This document shows positions 12,194 to 25,500 of a DNA stretch of 64,000 bases, one piece after another. Positions within the stretch are counted from its first letter, which is position 1. Each line of letters starts with the position of its first letter. The translations under genes were made by a program, and so were the position numbers. The notes below the pieces were generated by a model. That model did not search any database, was not told the DNA's origin, and was given only the letters and a program-made list of their open reading frames with translations. Source of the DNA: Phoronis australis (lineage: Eukaryota; Phoronida; Phoronidae); assembly GCA_002633005.1 (NCBI GenBank), contig NMRA01000018.1:470585-534584 (forward strand), read 5' to 3'.

Positions 12194-12713
12194 TTGTCTC
12201 CTTTCTTTCATTCTGTCGAAATCTCAATAAAAAATGGAACGATTCTAGTCCTTTCACCTCAAACGCGGAACAAAAACCACAAAAAATTATCCTGTCTCAT
12301 GCGTTTGGTCTCTTCACGTCCATCGAAAGGGAGAGATTTACACTTTTCAACCCCAATCCAGCACTTCCTCGCCAATGGTCGACACAAGGCCCAACACAAA
12401 AGAATTTGCTACAAATTACACAAAATAATGTGATCTAAAAGTGCTGCCATCCAATCAAAATTTTAAAAAATCTAGGTTGTTTGAAGACTTCCTGAATTCG
12501 CAGCAGATTCCGCAGTCACTTCACTTCAATGCAACACCGTTAGTGGGAACCTCCATTTTGAAGAAAAGGAAGTCTACGGCTGAACTAGTGGATCCAAGGC
12601 ATGTTCATAAGCACAAGCAATTCAAAATCACCCAATATACTTGCAATGCATATCTTAAAACTGCCACCAAACGGCTGGTCCAACCCAAGAATTTAAATTC
12701 TAATGCAGATTGA
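12194..12713 (+). pseudogene. Transposon-derived coding remnant, second copy
   Basis: Two plus-strand frames (12194-12433 and 12441-12713) match, in order and with gaps, the minus-strand frames at 5146-5728. Shared features include SPFFHSVEI, HFLANGRHK and ILKKRKS. The frames are separated by a stop or shift. No terminal repeats were located around this copy. The family is unknown. Confidence 0.4.
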
Positions 12714-12920
12714 CCGCAGACACTGTCACCAGGTGGCGAGACCGTCTCGTCCACGAGTACAAGTTGGCGTTGGCTTAGAAAGTAAATGACCTGAGATGAA
12801 AACGGTCATAGCTTTCTAACCCGCATTGCATACATTCCAGGGGCCTTGTGTGTCTGTACAGTATCTGCCTCGTCCTTTGCAGTCTTTTGCTCTATAGTCG
12901 ATACTAATTCACTTACCGAT

Positions 12921-12978
12921 ATTATTTAATACTATCTGTGGCATGCGGACCATTATTTAATACTATCTGTGGCATGCG
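12921..12978. repeat. Direct tandem duplication, 31 bp period
   Basis: A 27 bp block beginning ATTATTTAATACTATCTGTG and ending GGCATGCG occurs twice with perfect identity (12921-12947, 12952-12978). This points to a recent local duplication. Confidence 0.85.
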
Positions 12979-15900
12979 AAACAGTGTATAGCACGCCATG
13001 CTAGTTTCAAGGTGCATTGAATGAAGGTTCGTGTAAAACAATGTTAATGAACACTCTTGAGTCGCTATTTTTGTATACTCTTTAATGAAAATACTCTTTC
13101 GGCAGTGTCCACCGATTTATATGATCACCAGTCGGAAGTTTTGGTAAATAACGGTGCAAACTATTATAATAACGCGTAGGTGCGAAATTTTGATTAGTGG
13201 AATCTTTGCTTTTCTCTCGACCACTTGAAACCAGGTTCAATAACTTATTTCAAAGCTGCTCTTTCTCCTTAATTTTCGTAAAAAATACAAAATGAATGTT
13301 AACGCAAACTTATTTTGAAATTTTTTTCGCAAATAATGCTTTTTCAACACGAATTTAATTTGTTCGAAATTGGTACACGTTAATAGGGAATTTTAAAGTT
13401 GAATTTTGAATTTCTGGTGGTCCATCAACAAAATGGCCACCTCAGTGGACTACTACCGATTTTCAAATTTCGTTAGAAAAATAAGTAACGCAAATACATA
13501 CAGGGCGGTAACTTAAGAAATACTCCTACTTCTGTGAGATACACATCTTGTGATTGGCGGGACCTTTTCTGTATTGTAAGCTGAAACGAAAGGTTATCTT
13601 TAAACATCTCCGTCATTTATTATAATCTGTGCGCCTAAAGCCTGTACTACAAAACCCGGTATGTAAGCCTATGGCGTTATACATGTATGCAAAATGCATT
13701 TCGGGAATATTTAAAAAAATTAACATATTAGCATATCCCCAATGATCCTGTCCGCGACAGGTATTACAGGTATTACAGGTATTAAAAAAATTAACGGCTT
13801 TCAGGTGGTTCTGGTTTTTATGTAACGTGCTATCCCACACGGTAAATACATAGACATAACAGACTTTAACAAATCTGCGCTTTTTGTCTAAGACCAACTT
13901 CTGATTTAGGCCCCCTATTGTTTATAAAGCGGCCTCATCTTTTTCCTTTCTCAGATTAAAATCATTTACAGACTTGAGGCGAACTGTCTAGACTGTCGTC
14001 GTTTCAGACACGGTGGGTTAGTTTCAGTCGCAAGGAAAAGTTATGGCTTTCAAGGGGAATTCCAGCGGGAATTCCAACCGATTTGTTATCGCCAGTTTCA
14101 ATGCAAACTGAGGATAAGAACACAATTACGTTACTTTGAAGGAGTAAATAGGTCTGTGGTAAAAGTAGGTGGTTTTACACCATAAAACGGTTTTGCGAGC
14201 ATTCTAATCAGTGAGAACTCGTGTACTCACTAACACCGGCAAGGGCAAACGCAGATGGACACTTGGGATTGGCTATTTGCAAACAAGCTTGACTGTAGAC
14301 GTAGGCTAAAACATATCTACTAGATTCACACTCGTTCCTTTCATTCAGATTGTGTGGCAGAGATGAGGTTTGGGTGTTAGGCATATATGTCGGCGCGCCC
14401 GGGAAGATTAGAGTTTCTGATTTTACGGTCCGTAGCAGCTTGCCCATAATCATGACATCAAAAGACAACCTAGCCTAAAACTTATCACGTTTCGATTATT
14501 TTTGTAAAGTAATGTACGTATGATTTACTTTGCCTGTTGAGACCTCAACGTGTTTAAGGCGTAATTTGATTTGGTAACAACAAATGGCTAATCAAAGTTC
14601 AATTAAAACGGCAATAAACCCTCCGAAGAAACTTTTTTGATTTACACCACTTACCGTTATATGTAATTGGTCTCAGTTTGTTCCTAACTCGGATCAGACG
14701 TGCTGTTTGGTCTTGCAACGAACCGGCAGTCCGTTATTCTTCGAGACTATTAAGTGTTCGGCGAATAAAATACGCCGTGACAAGTCATCATGTAATGCTT
14801 GGTCTCCAAGGACAACGAGCGGTAGTTCTCTCCGAGCCCATAAATCACTTCTGTTTCTAATTAAAAGGAGCAGCTAATTTCATGAAAAAAATGTTTGTGT
14901 GACGGAAGGCGGTTTCATAGTCGCTTTAATTTACCTGTAGCCAGGAATAACTTATCATGCACAAAAATATCTTATCTGCAAACCATGCTAGCAAATACAG
15001 ACTGCTAGTCTCGATTCAACATACACGTACTGTTAATACTCGTGTTTTGCATTCTTGAACGCTAATGATACGAATTAGCGGAGCATTATCTGAAGTGAAA
15101 GTTTAGAATCACTCATGACTACGTACGTACAGCACGCCAATTTTTAATCGGACTCTAAAAGTTGCTTCGAATTTAAAGTGGAAGAATTACACATGTTGAA
15201 AACTTAGTGTCACTTAACTTAGCGTCTCTTAAACTGGATATATGGGATTATCAAGCCTTAAATTTTGATTATCCTAAGAATTGGAAATTGCAAAATCCAA
15301 GGGATCTGTATGTTTTGCTTTTGAAGAACAATAATCTCTAAATTTTAGTCTTGCAAATTGCGTGCTAAGAATATTTAAATAGTATTTTAAAATAATCTTC
15401 TTCGCTGTTTAAAATTCAAGCGGGTAATTAAACACATGCTTTCTGCGAAAAAAGTTTTGGTTTAGACGATTACCGGTATAAACTTAGTCTTATCTTATTC
15501 CTTACTACGTTTGGAAGTGATGTTCAAGCTCGAGAACAACTAACAGTTGATTCTTCAGATCAAGCTTATGAAATAATTGATCTAACGTCTCGCCCTTGAT
15601 ACATCAATAAAACGTCAGCTTCCGAAAATACACAGGCATTACACTAATACTCAGCGAAATCAAAGGTAAATCATTGGTGCGTTTGAGGAAAATCGCCCAT
15701 GTCTCTTTCAGGAAAGTAAAGCATGCCGACAGAGCGCCCAGGGTCCCCAACCTTTTACATAACGCCAGACTGACTTATCAGCTAATGAGCAAGCTTACTT
15801 GTACGGACATAGCCCTGACGGGCGTTAGTTTGGACAGGGGGTACTCGACTATGCCACTAGTAAATCAGGATGCACACTCTTCATGCCGGCTAAATGAAAA

Positions 15901-16361
15901 CCAACCCTGTTAGAGAATCAGCACCATTAAAAGGGTTCCATGTGTAGGAAGTGTATGTATTTACGTCACCCTTTCGTAGCCGAGGGATTTTCTTACTATG
16001 TAACACTTTTGCAAGGGGTTGACCGGCCTACTAAAATCGATTGGTATACGTAGAGGTTTGTGACAAGAAGCTCTTTTGCAGAACTGCAACCGAATATGCG
16101 AACCTTGCGAGTTTCTTATTTAGCGAGGTTAATCACTGAGATAAGGCACCCCTGGCCCATTTGTATACTCCCAAGGCCCAGATAATTTCCGACATGCACC
16201 TTTGAGCGTGCACTTCAGGGTACAATAATGAGGTATTTGGCGTGTTTAGTTTTCCGTTGTCTTTGGCGCAATCGTTTTGACATGTTCTTATCTAATTTTA
16301 AAACATCCACACTCAGTTATTGTCAACGCAATGAGATAAATATAACTAGAGTTGATATCAT
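12979..16361. other. Gene-free stretch
   Basis: There are no convincing coding frames. A short triple repeat of AGGTATTAC lies at 13759-13784. The frame at 13613-13897 runs through that repeat. The frames at 14208-14468 and 15674-15913 show no motif and no splice context that I can support. Confidence 0.4.
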
Positions 16362-16427
16362 GTGGATTTTGGAGAATTATCACCCTCGGGGCTAACGCCC
16401 CTCGGGCGATAATTCTCCAAAATCCAC
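16362..16427. repeat. Perfect 20 bp stem hairpin with GC-rich loop
   Basis: The arm GTGGATTTTGGAGAATTATC (16362-16381) is perfectly complementary to 16408-16427. The 26 nt loop contains CCTCGGG twice. Weaker pairing continues outside (ctagag / ctctag). It is probably the core of a foldback element. Confidence 0.8.
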
Positions 16428-16639
16428 TCGGGCTCTAGATAACGGGGGATAACGACTTCGACATGTAATAATTTATATTTATCATTATCTTGTGCATCCA
16501 AAACTTAAAAATAAAAACTTTTTAAATTATATCATTGAATTTTTTCCGCAATAATGTATCATATTCATTACGCCGCATCTTAAATGTCAATTGTCATATA
16601 GTGCTTGATTTTACTTTATTTTTGTTTCTGTTGATAAAG

Positions 16640-16790
16640 GACGTTATTATATCCGAAAATTTCAGTTGATCCATTCTTTTTGTTTTATTTACCCATTTAT
16701 ATTCTACATTTCGTGAAACAATAGCATCCTTGGGAGGATCTGGATCGCCTTATTTAGTTTCAGATTTATTTTCTACGTTATTTTCCATTT
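16640..16790. repeat. Dispersed repeat, inverted copy of about 6243-6425
   Basis: The block including TTTTGTTTTATTTACCCATT, 'atagcatcc', 'aggatctggatcgcctt' and 'agatttattttctacgtta' is the inverse of 6243-6425. No termini were defined. Confidence 0.6.
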
Positions 16791-16904
16791 TCATAAAACG
16801 CGTATACATGTTCTTGGGGGATACAACCTGAATTAGACAATTACAGCCAGTTTTAGGGACTGTCTATCCAAGCATATAGTACTTCGGTGGCCAGCAGTGA
16901 AATT

Positions 16905-17283
16905 CATAGGCGGATTTATGAGGGTGGGCGCGGGCCACCGCCCCTCCTATTGGCTACCGGAAAAAATAAAACAGCAACAGCATGAGAAAATCTTTAGTTT
17001 ATTGACTAACCCCGGTAATTAACATGCGGCTGAAACAACATATAATAATGTGTGCAGGTTTAGTTTGTGTATGCATGTGTATGTGTGTGTGAGGGGGGGG
17101 GGCTCAAACCAGATTGTAACTGTCCAAGTCAGATCGCTGCGCAATCGGTTTCCCGTTTCTTTGTTTTTTTTTTCGAGCCCCCCTATATTTTAGGCTGGAT
17201 GCGCCCACGCAATCTTGCTTTGTGCGATTCCCGGATACAAAACGTTGGGCCCTCCCCCTTATGATGTCCTTGATCCGCCACTG
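16905..17283. mobile_element. hAT-like MITE (379 bp), 5 bp target duplication
   Basis: The left tip is CATAGGCGGATTTATGAGGG and the right tip, read inwards, is CAGTGGCGGATCAAGGAC. It is flanked by AAATT on both sides (16900-16904, 17284-17288). Internal sequence with the paired 'ccccggtaatt' block resembles the 1717-2482 element in inverse orientation. It contains a G-run and no intact coding frame. Confidence 0.8.
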
Positions 17284-19347
17284 AAATTTCAGTTCAACTT
17301 CTTTCAAGGTTGAGGGGAAGTTCATAAAATTACCCGAGGGGATCTTTTTGGCTAAAGCTGACAAAAATTAACTTCATGTGTATTTTAGGGATGCAATGGT
17401 TGATGGGAGTGTCTCCTTTTCCAGCTGATAATCTTATCCGGCTTGTAAACAACTAATAATCAAGTTATGTACAATTATAAGCTTAGCTAAAACAAAACAA
17501 GTTAAGAACTAGATTCTCATGTGGGTATTAAAGGCATCGAGATAGCTTTAAACAATTATAAAAAGTATGCGGCGTAATTCGTAAACCGGCAAGAGATCCC
17601 AGGCCATAACGGCAGCGATTTCCGGTCGAATTATGTCTTTTCAGGGCCTTGTAATGACCGTTTAAGCAACGCGTGGGTCACATGTTTACATTGCTTTATG
17701 TTACCACTATTTTAAAACCTCTGTAGTATTTAAAATTTCAAATTTTCTTCTGAAAATTCCCCGGCTTTAATAAGGCCACCGTGCTATTGTTCACTCATCG
17801 TTCATCATCAATATGGCGCACCGCGTGTCACGCGCTGTGTCGCTTGCGAGTACAGTCGTGTCACCTCTATAACTCATTGGATCAACGTTTGCCACTGATG
17901 ACATCACGTGGCGGAAAACAAAAAAATCATTGATTTCTTTAAAATTGAAAATTCCTCAAATAAGTGTTTTTCAGTTAAATTTTATATTATGCAATTATTA
18001 CACTATGTCTAAAACCTCAAAAAAACGCAAAAAATCCATTGAAGGATCGCATTAAGACTGCGCTCGCGGCATAATAGGCCATGGACCGTAGATTCAGACT
18101 ATTCATCCTGTGACCATGTTCGGGGCCACTTAACTTTGATGATTTATTTCTTTTGTGACCTGACATAGTTTCAAGCAACGATATTCAAAACTTCCCACAT
18201 TTAAGTTGCTGCAAAACGGTAGCATTATTTAGCATGAAGTAGTGCTGTTTCAGTGCTGCCCTGTCGACGTTCCCGGGTTTAAAATTCGTAGGGTTCGATG
18301 CCTCACCGGCTCGGTCGGTGTTACGTGTAACTGACTCTGTAATTCCAAGTTTTCTTTATACCGGAGGGTTAGACGTTTTTTGTTAGTCGTTCATTTAACC
18401 ATTAGACAAAACTTTTACTTACGCCAATATGCGTGTTGTGACCATATTTTGTTTGTGTTTTTAAACAAAAGCATCTACCTATGAGAAGGAATTAGCATAT
18501 GACCAAAATTCAACAATGGCGCTTATTAGAGATTAAGAAGGAACTTCACAGGAGCGGCCATCTCAGACTCGGGTAGACTAGTCGCCAATCCATTCGAAGC
18601 GTGTAAACAGCGAAAGAACACGTCATTGTTTTTCATATGGGATTAATAATTCTAGTGCCGCCTCAGGTGATACTAAGAAATTTGCCTTAAAGTTGCATTT
18701 TAATTTGAAAAAAGTATGCGTATTTTTATGACTTGATGCAACTTTACTAGCAATTTCACACCTTAAGTGGAATCTAATTTCATTGTTTTCAAATATGTTC
18801 TACATCATGTGCAATTCTTCCAAAATTAGCCAAATTCAAAATTCAAATTTAATGTACGTGCAAGATTAAACATGAGGACAATTACTTTTATGAGAAAAAG
18901 GTTCGTGATATTAAAGATGAAAATTGCCCATGGGCCCCGGCGAATATGGTCACTGAAGTGGTTTAACGAATTGTCAGTTCTTCAAAACCAGACATCAACT
19001 CTAACGTGACTAACAGCTTGACTCAAACATCTGAAATGTAGTTGGTCTAAATTCAATTTTTATTTTGTGAGTGGAACGCGAATTTGTAGCCGCTGTGTCA
19101 CGCAGTGTCCGAACAAGTGCCGTTTCAGTTCCCAACCAAAGATTGAGGGCAGTCCTCGAGTGCATATGATTGCCTTGCAAAACCGAAAGATCATTTCGAA
19201 TGTGAAAAGTACTTCTAGCCCCAGAAATACGATTTTGGTAGCCTGTTGCAAACATCATTGCCGCCGAAAACAACTCGACCCCACTTCTCCAGACTTCGAC
19301 CTGCAGCGACACTAAATATCAAAACCGGTCAAAGCCGGAGTGACTCC
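17284..19347. other. Gene-free stretch upstream of ABAT
   Basis: No coding signal was recognised. Overlapping frames at 19010-19312 on both strands have no motif. Distal regulatory elements for ABAT could lie here but cannot be identified by eye. Confidence 0.4.
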
Positions 19348-19371
19348 GAGTGCTAAATATAAATAGCACTC
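19348..19371 (+). promoter_or_regulatory. Putative ABAT core promoter element with palindrome
   Basis: An AATATAAA box sits between the perfect inverted repeats GAGTGCTA and TAGCACTC, about 93 bp upstream of the ABAT start codon. The spacing allows a TATA-type promoter with a short 5' leader. This is inference from position and sequence only. Confidence 0.35.
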
Positions 19372-19463
19372 AGTGAATCAATAGCGTCGCATTTATACGT
19401 GTTCACGTACTACACAACAGTAGAGCACTCGGGTTACGTACATTACGGCCAGAGATCCCGTTC

Positions 19464-19509
19464 ATGATGAGTGGGTTTCAGAAGCCGGTTGTTAAATGTT
19501 ACGCAGCAG
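19464..19509 (+). CDS. ABAT: ABAT exon 1 (start codon, presequence)
   Basis: It encodes residues 1-15 ([15 protein letters not shown]) and ends in phase 1 at a GTAGGT donor. Two adjacent ATGs are present; the first is taken. This short exon is supported by phase agreement with exon 2 and by a presequence-like composition, not by homology. Confidence 0.75.
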
Positions 19510-22500
19510 GTAGGTGTTTTGTGTGACTGCTTTATGTTACCACTGCACTAGAAATATGTTGTACTTTCAACCTAGAGACCGGGCAAAACTCACTTGTTGC
19601 TATGGATAGTCTGTCAGCTGGTTTTGCAGCAGCAGAAGCGAATTGACTCCACAGTCAATGCGTTGCTTAAGAACTCACCCGAGAATGTGCAATGTAACAA
19701 AACCACCCGACTTCTGACGCTGCACGTGTGTGCAGTATCCCCCTGTGTACTCAACTTTGCGTTGTTTTCCCTGTTTCTTCGTGTCTACATGTGTTGGAAT
19801 CAATACAAGGTCTTGACCCCTCAGATAAATTTGTTTACTCAACAGATTGAATTTGCACCGGCTGCTGTACACCGCTTTTATTTCTCAGGCGTAGGTCCAA
19901 GTGCAGTCAGTTGTAATATACACATGCAAGTGCAAGCTGGCCATAAATGTCTTGGAAGCGGAGTGCGCAATGAGTATGCCAAGGCAGTTGACTATGAGGC
20001 AAGTGGCTGGCCAGCGCAAATGGAGAGCTTCGAGTTCACCTGACTGTTTCGACAGTTGGCTTAATTGTCCAAGTGTGAACAACGGACGTTGCTGGTTCAA
20101 CGGTTGCGCCTGTATTTTCAAGCCTTGACTTGAGATGTTTGCTCAACTAACTTTCATTTGAGACAACCATGTGAGGTGTGTCAGAGTTCGTCTTTGCTCT
20201 TGTCGGCTCAACAACCTTGCATTCTGCATTGTATACTATCTCCACATTCAGTTATATCATATAGTACAACTATGCGGGTCCTGAATGCAATTTAATATGT
20301 GATTTGTCTAGCTTCTTTTCAGTTTCTAATGAGGTCGTTGAACTCAATTCCTGCCGACTTGACTACACTGAATAGGTTGAATTTCTATTCATTTGTCGTA
20401 CATTGTATATTCGGCCAGGATTTCCCTTGCCAGCCTAGCTGGTGACCCCGTTATTTATGTTTGAGGCGAGTCTGCTTTTCATTGGACAGTAATGGGAGAG
20501 GGATGGGGGTGGAAACCATTTTTGTCAGACTAGGCCTTTAAACTGCCGCCACGATCAATCGTAAATCCAAGTAAGGAATTGTAGCCCCCGGGATCGGAAA
20601 TTCCCGGTTACCATGGAACACCTCGGGTATTTTCGTAGCCTCAAATCCGGGGACCTCGGGGCCCTGTCCCCTCGAAGGTGAACACTATCTGCTTCGGCCA
20701 TACGGCAATATTACGTGGCGTGTCTTTCAAACTGAAGATTGAGCGGTCGCACTGAGTAAAGGTCGCACATGAGTAGATAACGTTCTCCCCAGAAGAGAAA
20801 TTTGAGACTACTAGGTGTTTCGCATTGACTCCGAGTGAAGAGTTAGGGGCTTGTGTCTGCATGGGGATTCACGTCGCTGATTTGGTTACTTCCCGAGTAA
20901 GATCGAGAGAAGATCGATTTTTTAACGAAAGTAACCAACAGGAGACTGGGATATCTGCCCGTGCGTTTGTGTATGTTATGCAGTTTACAGCACAAGTCCA
21001 TCGCATGTGTCTCACAATATTTTGTTTGTTGGGAAACGCAGACTAAAACTAAATTTTCTTCTGTCAGTATAACTTTGGTGTCCCTAGGCACATAGACTTT
21101 GAATTCCAACTCTTTTCTTATTTTAGCCCTTGGGAAACGGAATACGTTACACGAAGGTCTAAAGGAAGTCAGTGTTACCATAAATTGAAACAAAAACTCG
21201 AATTTGTTTCGTAATTTCGTATTTTCGTAAGAAACTCCAGAGAAAAGCTAGCGTGATCACCTGCGATATCTGGCAAAGATTTGCTTGTTCTTGCGTTTTC
21301 CTGAGTTTCTCCCGTCTGTGAAAAGCGTAATTGCTCGCTGTTCAGTTGACATCATTTTGGCTTCATTGTTCGAAGTTATAGAATCACTACATTTAGCGAG
21401 GAGTTGGGCTCACGTTAATTAGCAACTTTCATGCTAAAACATTTGAATTTGTAAATGAGAGATTGTGACAAGAAACGAGACTTCCCTTCCAAATCAAGCA
21501 ATGATATAGAATAAATTGCCAAACTTTTTGTATTTTACCAGGGCGACAGTTGTTAAAGCGTGCCACAACAGTTCCTGGCGCGTCCCTTGTTCGTTGTCAA
21601 CACGCGTCTGCCGCTCAAGATGAGGAGCCCAATGGACCCTTGATGAGGACGGATGTGCCGGGACCAGAGTCACTGAAGCTGCTAAAGAAGTTGGACCAAT
21701 CACAGGGTGTGAGTACCATAACAACTCTCGCGCAGTTTCTTGTTTAATTTTTTTTGCTCTTTTCTATGTAATAATTCTTTTTCCGTGAAGACATCTTTTC
21801 TTCTCGATCCACTCTTCTGCTTCTTCGAATGGACAGGACTGAACAACAAACAACTCGCAGACCGAAACGCTGTTCTTGGGATGGAATGCGGTTCGCGAGA
21901 AGTGAAGCCATGTTTTCCAGGGAAAAGAATAGTAATAGGAGATTGAGAGAAGGGAGTTTTGCCGGTCAAGAACACTGTTGGCAGGAAAGCCTCGATGTTG
22001 CACAGAAATAGAAGCCTAGGTGTCCTTGAAAGACGATTGCACCAGGCACTGAGGGTTATCTTTAGAATGAAAAATCATTTATCACTTTTAGCTTGAGTTA
22101 TTTGTCAAACCTTTGCCATTTAGGGCATAAGCATGTCTCTTTCCATGTAAACAAATTGTAGACGATTGGAAAACGAACAATTACTCGTTTTATTACTATT
22201 AATTTTCTAATTCTATGTGCTGATGGTAGAACGTTGGGCACGTGCACTTCTTCGCGGATTACGAGAAAAGTTATGGGAACTACATTGTTGATGCAGATGG
22301 CAACAGAATGCTGGACCTGTTTACACAGATATCGTCGTGTCCACTTGGTAGGCCTTGGGCATGTAACCTGTCTGTTTTTACAGTCTATAAATGATTATTA
22401 TTGGTCTGTAAATTTACACGGGAACACTGACAATTTCGCATAAATTAACAAACTACTTTACCTATGGTAGCTGCAATACCCAGTGAAACAGAAGATAATG

Positions 22501-25500
22501 CGTGCGCTTTTCACGTTAAAATGGATCGATTTTGTATTGCAACGACCACAGATAAGTTTTTTTTTGGCAGATTGCTTTCCATGCGATTTTTAATTAAACA
22601 ATTATTTACGGAAGGTAACCTGCATAACGTCACGAAAGAGTTGAACATACCCAGATGAAGTTTGCTCAATTTCTGTGCATTCTCTACACTGATACGCGCA
22701 GAACACTAGGCCAGGGAACTGTTGCTTACAAACTGAATATTGTGTAGTAAAAATAGATCACTTGCGTACTTCCAAATCGCCGGCTTGTTGCATAAACACT
22801 CCTACGATCTACAGTCATACACGCGGAAAATCAGGCAGCATGAAGTCTAACAAACTCAGGCGAAATGCCACTATGCTGAAACAGGTCATCGCCATGACGA
22901 CTAGGGAAGTAGGGCAAAAACCCATCATTGCTATTTATCTCGCAAAGGTCCTTATTACCCAAGACCCATCAGTAGTGGTCTTGAAGATTTGAACAAGTTT
23001 GTAAGCTACTCTGTTCATGTAAAGCTTGTTGAAATGATAAGGCATTGTTTTGTTACTGACTCCATACTGTATAGAAACTTGCTCTAGGTCACAAATTAAC
23101 ATTCCCAATTTCTTTTTAGGGTACAATCACCCCAGTCTTATTAAAGCTATGCAAGATCCAGCGAATTTGGTAAGCTTTCTTACTTAGACAAAAACATTGA
23201 TTCCATAACCCCGGAATCTTTAGTGCTGCCATCTTAAAAGGACACTAAATCCTGTTTTGGGCTATTAACTGATGTTAACAACGGGCGTGCGTTCAGTAGA
23301 CGCTAGGACCTACGCTAGGACCTAGCTAAAACCTAGTCAAAGTCACGTGTTTTTATTTAAAATACACGGTAATATCTCACGTAATCTCACGAAGTCTTGC
23401 TTTATAGCGAGGTCCTAGCGTTACTGAACGGGAGGCGGGTTTCACGTCTAGCTCTCTAGTAACAATAATGCCCGGTAATTCTCGTGAGCCCTCAAATATT
23501 TGGAGCCTGTTTGAAAACTCCTTACAAAGTTTACTAATTAGTAGTAAGTGTAACTAACGCCTTCGACAATCTAGGGGAATCATCTACACACCAAAAACCA
23601 CAGAAGTTATGTTGTGATACAATTATGTTAAGTCGAATACTACTTTTATCACTGAAAGTAAAGCATTAATGGACACTAGAGGTGGTCAGATTGAGAATTG
23701 GCTGAAACCTCCAACATATAGGGCTTAATAACCTTATAATTTGAGTTACTTGTATGCGCATCAAATGTATGTTGAGGTCAGTGAAATTCATGATTGCCTA
23801 AAGCGGCCTACTGAGACACTTGGTTTTATGGAAGTTTCTTAGGTCTTATATTTGTTAATGTGTAAGGTCTATGTTGAGGAATAATCTAAATTAGTATAAT
23901 ATCAATGTACAATCTGGCATTCAATGTACACTAGAACGAGCTTCTTACATCATGGTAGACCACTTCGTAAAAAGTAACTTAGACTTCAGTCAGACAGTTC
24001 GCCTGATGCTCCACACAACTATTTCTAAACAGTAATTAAATCTCACCTCAGCAAAAGTACAAGGTTTCTGAAAATATCTTAATAACTGCTACTTGTTCAG
24101 ACGATTTTCATAAATTTGGTTTAAAATATTATGTGCTAACAATAGCGTGGACAGAACTTCGTTCAGTAATTGCGGAAAGGTAGTGTAACCGAATTTTCTA
24201 ATATAATATTAAGGTTACCTAGAACTGTAGAAAGAATTTGAATTTGGCTAAATTCGAACATCATGTCGTAGAAGAGGTTGATCAGATTCGTTCATATGAC
24301 AATTTCAAATGCTATAACTCTTATAGTTGGACAAAATGGAAACGAAATGATATTTTAGAAAACAAACGTTTTTGAAGTTTCATCTTTAACATTTATTTGT
24401 ATCAAATAAAACTGGATGTGTTATTGATACCCTTGTTTGGATATCAATGTACTTTTCTTTTTACTAAAAAATAGGGTCATGGCAGATTAGTAAAACGTAA
24501 AAATCCTTGCTTTCCATTTTTAGTAAATGGTACTTAAACTGACTTGAAATTTTGTAAGTGTTTTGGCTAAATACGCAAATTTGTCCATAAGATCCTACAT
24601 GAAATAACTTATCCTAAATCAGTCCCATGGTCAGTTCCAGGTTCTGCACTGGACTTGAATTTTCACGGCTACTTACGAAGTGTCAAGTTAGGTGTGAATT
24701 AGTAGGCGAGACGCAGATGAGGGGCTATGTGTTGTGACCTAAACTCTAGTACCAGAAAAGACTAGCGCAGACGAATAACTGGAAGCTGAGCGTAACATGT
24801 GGTGGTGCTTCTGGAAAATATTGTGGACATTAATTTTGATATTCGCTCAGTTCCAACGACTTTAAAATAAACAAACCTCCTAGCTATTTCGTTTTCTCAA
24901 TTTTCAGCCTTTGCTTATCAACAGACCATCTCTAGGAAAATGGCCGTCGGCTGATTGGCCCGATCGTTTGGACCGGACATTGGTGTAAGTTCACAAGTTT
25001 TGATTTGAGAGAGAGAGTATGCTAAATGCCCTGGATGAAGATTCGTAAAATTCTACTGGTTTATTGCTATCATGGATGGGGCCCCATGAGCGAATTTTCA
25101 GACGGGTCCTACTACCGGTGTTCTCAGTAGTTGGCTTTGTATCTTTGTAGTTGCTTGGCAGATTTTCATGAAATTTTGGAAACAAGATATCTATTGAGGA
25201 GATGACGCCGCCTTTTCGTTTTTGGGTGTATTCAACATTTTTTGTACCACGTATTTGCCATTTTTACTGTTTCTGAGTCAGCTTTTCTGACGTCCGCCTC
25301 TTCATCAGCCAAAGGGCTCTAAGGATGATTAAAATTGGTATGTGTGTTTCTACTGGGAAGCGGACGGCTAACGGAAGATTTTTGCCCGGCTCCGATCACT
25401 TTGGCGCCTTTAAGGGTCAGCTTTTGCTTCTGTGGCTGTATCTCGTGAACCCCTTGCAGGAACTTTGTTGAATTTGAGATGTGCATTTCTATGAAATCAT

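Noticed and set aside
19010-19315. Overlapping plus and minus frames upstream of ABAT
   Set aside because: No motif, signal or splice context; both cannot be real and neither has support.
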